Assembly: GCA_031546985.1 (NCBI GenBank)
Contig: JAVBJN010000064.1
Location: forward strand, 72,663-136,662
DNA from: JAVBJN01 sp031546985
Lineage (GTDB): Bacteria > Bacteroidota > Bacteroidia > Chitinophagales > Chitinophagaceae
Reading direction: 5' to 3'
DNA length: 64,000 nucleotides
Shown: one piece after another, positions 61,997 through 64,000 of the stretch
How positions within the stretch are numbered: position 1 is the stretch's first letter
Layout of the letters: the number at the start of each line of letters is the position of its first letter
The notes under the pieces: model-generated
Told to the model about the DNA's origin: nothing
Databases searched by the model: none
Seen by the model: only the letters and a program-made list of their open reading frames with translations
Made by a program: the position numbers and the translations under genes

Positions 61997-63203
61997 GATG
62001 GTCTTGTTCTGTAAGTGAAACAGCTTGGTTTACCTGGTGCCAGATAGACACCTGGTTGCCAAATATTTTGGTAAATCCTTTTACATCTTCGCCGCTCCAG
62101 CTGTTGTTCATTTCGCCATAGCTGCCAAATTTGCTTTGCATCAGATCGTGTGCCGATTCTATGCCCAGCAGGTGGTAACGGTAAGGCATCAGTTCTAGGG
62201 TTACAGTGCCGGTTACGTTCTGCTGGCTTTGGGTGAGGAATGCCTCGATATCGCGCATGACAGGATCAAGGATTTGGCCTTCGTGCAGCCAGTTGCCATA
62301 GAACTGCGCCAGCATATCTTTCCAGCTCAGCTGCCATTTGGTAAGCACATGTTTCTCCAGCGCGTGGTGCGCTTTAATGATGAGCAACGGGGCTGCGGCT
62401 TCAAACCCAACCCGGCCTTTAATGCCTATAATGGTATCGCCTACATGAATATCGCGGCCAATGCCATAAGGCGCTGCCAGTTCGCTCAATTGCTGGATGG
62501 CTTCTACCGGGTGGGCTACTGCCCGGTCGTTAATACCCGTCAGTTCGCCTTTGGTAAAGTGCAGGGTAATGGTAATAGGTGTAGTAGCCGTTACCTGTGT
62601 AGGCCATGCCGATTCTGGCAAGGTGCCCAGGGATTGCAGGGTTTCGCGTCCGCCCACGCTGGTGCCCCACAGTCCTTTGTTTACAGAGTAGGTGGCTTTT
62701 TCAAAATTCATGAGCACGCCTTCCTTTTTCAGGAATTCGATCTCCGCCTCACGGCTCAGTTTCAGATCCCGGATGGGGGTAATCACTTCCAGCTCAGGCG
62801 CCAGTATGTTGAAAATCATATCGAACCGCACCTGGTCGTTTCCGGCACCGGTGCTGCCGTGTGCAATAGCAGTAGCGTTGATGTTGCGGGCGTGTTCTGC
62901 AATATGCAGTGCCTGCATAAGCCTTTCGGCGCTCACGCTTAGCGGGTAAGTATTGTTTTTGAGTACGTTGCCGAACACCAGGTATTTGATGATGCGCTCG
63001 TAGTAAGGATTTACAGCGTCTATAGTAGTATGGCTTACTACACCGAGGGTGTAAGCGTGTTCTTCGATCTGTTTGAGTTCCTGTGGGTTAAAGCCTCCGG
63101 TGTTAACAATTACGGAGTGTACTTCATGGCCTTGCTTACTCAGGTGTTTTACACAAAAAGTGGTATCCAATCCGCCGCTGAAACCTAATGCTATTTTTTT
63201 CAT
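61989..63203 (-). CDS. argG: Argininosuccinate synthase
   Basis: A 404-aa ATP pyrophosphatase-type enzyme joining citrulline and aspartate. The P-loop is IALGFSGGLDTTF; other landmarks are HGSTGAGNDQVRFD and SVNKGLWGTSVGGRETL. It belongs to the shorter divergent ArgG type found in Bacteroidota. Second gene of the operon, 19 bases after the GNAT gene. Confidence 0.94.
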   Translation of the reverse strand: MKKIALGFSGGLDTTFCVKHLSKQGHEVHSVIVNTGGFNPQELKQIEEHAYTLGVVSHTTIDAVNPYYERIIKYLVFGNVLKNNTYPLSVSAERLMQALHIAEHARNINATAIAHGSTGAGNDQVRFDMIFNILAPELEVITPIRDLKLSREAEIEFLKKEGVLMNFEKATYSVNKGLWGTSVGGRETLQSLGTLPESAWPTQVTATTPITITLHFTKGELTGINDRAVAHPVEAIQQLSELAAPYGIGRDIHVGDTIIGIKGRVGFEAAAPLLIIKAHHALEKHVLTKWQLSWKDMLAQFYGNWLHEGQILDPVMRDIEAFLTQSQQNVTGTVTLELMPYRYHLLGIESAHDLMQSKFGSYGEMNNSWSGEDVKGFTKIFGNQVSIWHQVNQAVSLTEQDHHA

Positions 63204-63222
63204 GTGCTTGTGTGTTGTGTTG

Positions 63223-63912
63223 TTATGCAGGTGTTTTTTCTTTTTTCCGGTTGGTTTTTAACAGGATATGTTGTTTAAACCTGAGCCAGCGGTCAAAGAG
63301 TTTGAGGTTGTTCCTGAATTTGCGTTTGCGCGGTTTGGTTGCCGGTGCATTGGTTGCAGGCGCAATGTTTTGTTGTGCCGGGTCAAACAGCATGCCTGTA
63401 CACAGGCAGTTTTTTCGCTCTTTGGATTGCAGAATGGGGTAGTTAATGCAGCTCTGGCAGCCTTTCCAGAAGTTATCGTCCTGGGTAAGCTCGCTGTAGG
63501 TAACCGGTTCGTAACCCAGCTCAGAGTTTATTTTCATTACCGCCAGTCCTGTGGTGAGGCCAAATATCTTGGCCTGCGGATACTTCTTCCGCGATAGATC
63601 GAAAACGGCTTTCTTGATTGATTTGGCTACTCCGGTTTTTCTGAATTCGGGCGATACGATGAGTCCGCTGTTGGCTACGTATTGGTCATGCCCCCAGGCT
63701 TCGATATAGCAAAAGCCTACCCAGGTACCATCGGTGGTAAGGGCTATAACAGCTTTGCCTTCTGTCATTTTAAGCGCTATATAGTCGGGACTGCGTTTGG
63801 CAATTCCTGTACCTCTGGCCTGGGCCGAACTCGCCATTTCTTCAGTAATGGTCACGGCATAGCTGGTATCGTCCGGGGTTGCTACCCGGACAACAATAGC
63901 ATTCGTTGTCAC
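63223..63912 (-). CDS. GNAT N-acyltransferase, probable first enzyme of the arginine pathway
   Basis: A 229-aa GNAT protein; its start is GTG, since no in-frame ATG exists before an upstream stop. The acetyl-CoA motif is VSPEFRKTGVAKSIKKAVF. After the fold come two cysteine pairs, Cys152-x2-Cys155 (WKGCQSC) and Cys169-x-Cys171 (NCLCTG), and a basic Lys/Arg-rich tail (~190-229). It leads the arginine operon and no classical argA or argJ is present, so it probably acylates glutamate. This role is inferred from position; Bacteroidota operons often begin with such a gene. An imperfect palindrome CACTT...AAGTG overlaps the start. Confidence 0.75.
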   Translation of the reverse strand: MTTNAIVVRVATPDDTSYAVTITEEMASSAQARGTGIAKRSPDYIALKMTEGKAVIALTTDGTWVGFCYIEAWGHDQYVANSGLIVSPEFRKTGVAKSIKKAVFDLSRKKYPQAKIFGLTTGLAVMKINSELGYEPVTYSELTQDDNFWKGCQSCINYPILQSKERKNCLCTGMLFDPAQQNIAPATNAPATKPRKRKFRNNLKLFDRWLRFKQHILLKTNRKKEKTPA

Positions 63913-64000
63913 TTGTGTAAAATTTAAGTGCGTGAATTATAGGAATGGAATAATGCGGTGTAACGGGCAGGCCCCATCAACTGCAAAAAGCAGGTGACGT

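Overview
The window looks like chromosomal DNA from a Bacteroidota bacterium, most likely of the Chitinophagia/Chitinophagaceae type. Direct support: a type IX secretion (T9SS) gene (porQ) and three proteins with T9SS C-terminal sorting domains; many LytS-type kinase / LytTR regulator pairs; Bacteroidota-type -7 promoter boxes (TAnnTTTG or TAnnTTCG); a BlaI/BlaR-like pair; few Shine-Dalgarno sequences; and an arginine operon with the Bacteroidota-type N-acylornithine carbamoyltransferase. The family-level assignment is inference.

Layout. 1-7.4 kb: envelope genes (GH25 lysozyme, PorQ, an L,D-transpeptidase lipoprotein), a BlaR/BlaI-like pair with twin operators, and two unknown genes. 7.5-8.6 kb: a complete tmRNA gene (tag GNTQYAMAA) followed by a scar-like stretch. 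8.6-17.5 kb: a secreted thioredoxin, a LytS/LytTR pair, a stretch of decayed gene pieces including a frameshifted Pr6Pr gene, a transglutaminase-like protein, an EamA transporter, and a hydrolase/ECF sigma/membrane protein operon. 17.5-20.9 kb: three tandem paralogous helical proteins that I read as a tripartite alpha-pore-forming toxin of the HBL/NHE/ClyA type, with an intrinsic terminator between the second and third genes. 21.4-31 kb: a large membrane protein, a T9SS cargo, an ABC transporter + LytS/LytTR operon, DinB, and an ECF42/YciI/AhpD-like cluster. 31-39.9 kb: a hybrid-propeller sensor kinase with its LytTR partner, an orphan LytTR protein with a degenerate receiver, a T9SS cargo behind a LytTR-type operator, PhnA, a Spy-like protein, and a HipA-like/DUF3037 pair. 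40-44.2 kb: an ECF sigma factor, an envelope-spanning anti-sigma-like/beta-barrel protein and a T9SS cargo, with the same ECF-type promoter before the first and last. 44.3-55.3 kb: topoisomerase III, a thioredoxin remnant, a membrane-anchored MutS homologue, a lipoprotein, a membrane patatin, RseP and Dxr. 55.6-64 kb: one eight-gene operon for arginine synthesis (GNAT-argG-argC-argD-argF'-argB-argE-argH).

The most interesting items are the candidate tripartite toxin operon with its internal terminator, the ECF regulon defined by two matching promoters, the phospho-Asp-less LytTR regulator beside a LytTR operator, and the arginine operon, whose first enzyme is an unusual cysteine-bearing GNAT and whose carbamoyltransferase has Val at the residue that separates acetyl- from succinyl-specific enzymes. 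Several families of dispersed palindromes also recur between genes. All family calls come from reading motifs and overall sequence; no database search was run.
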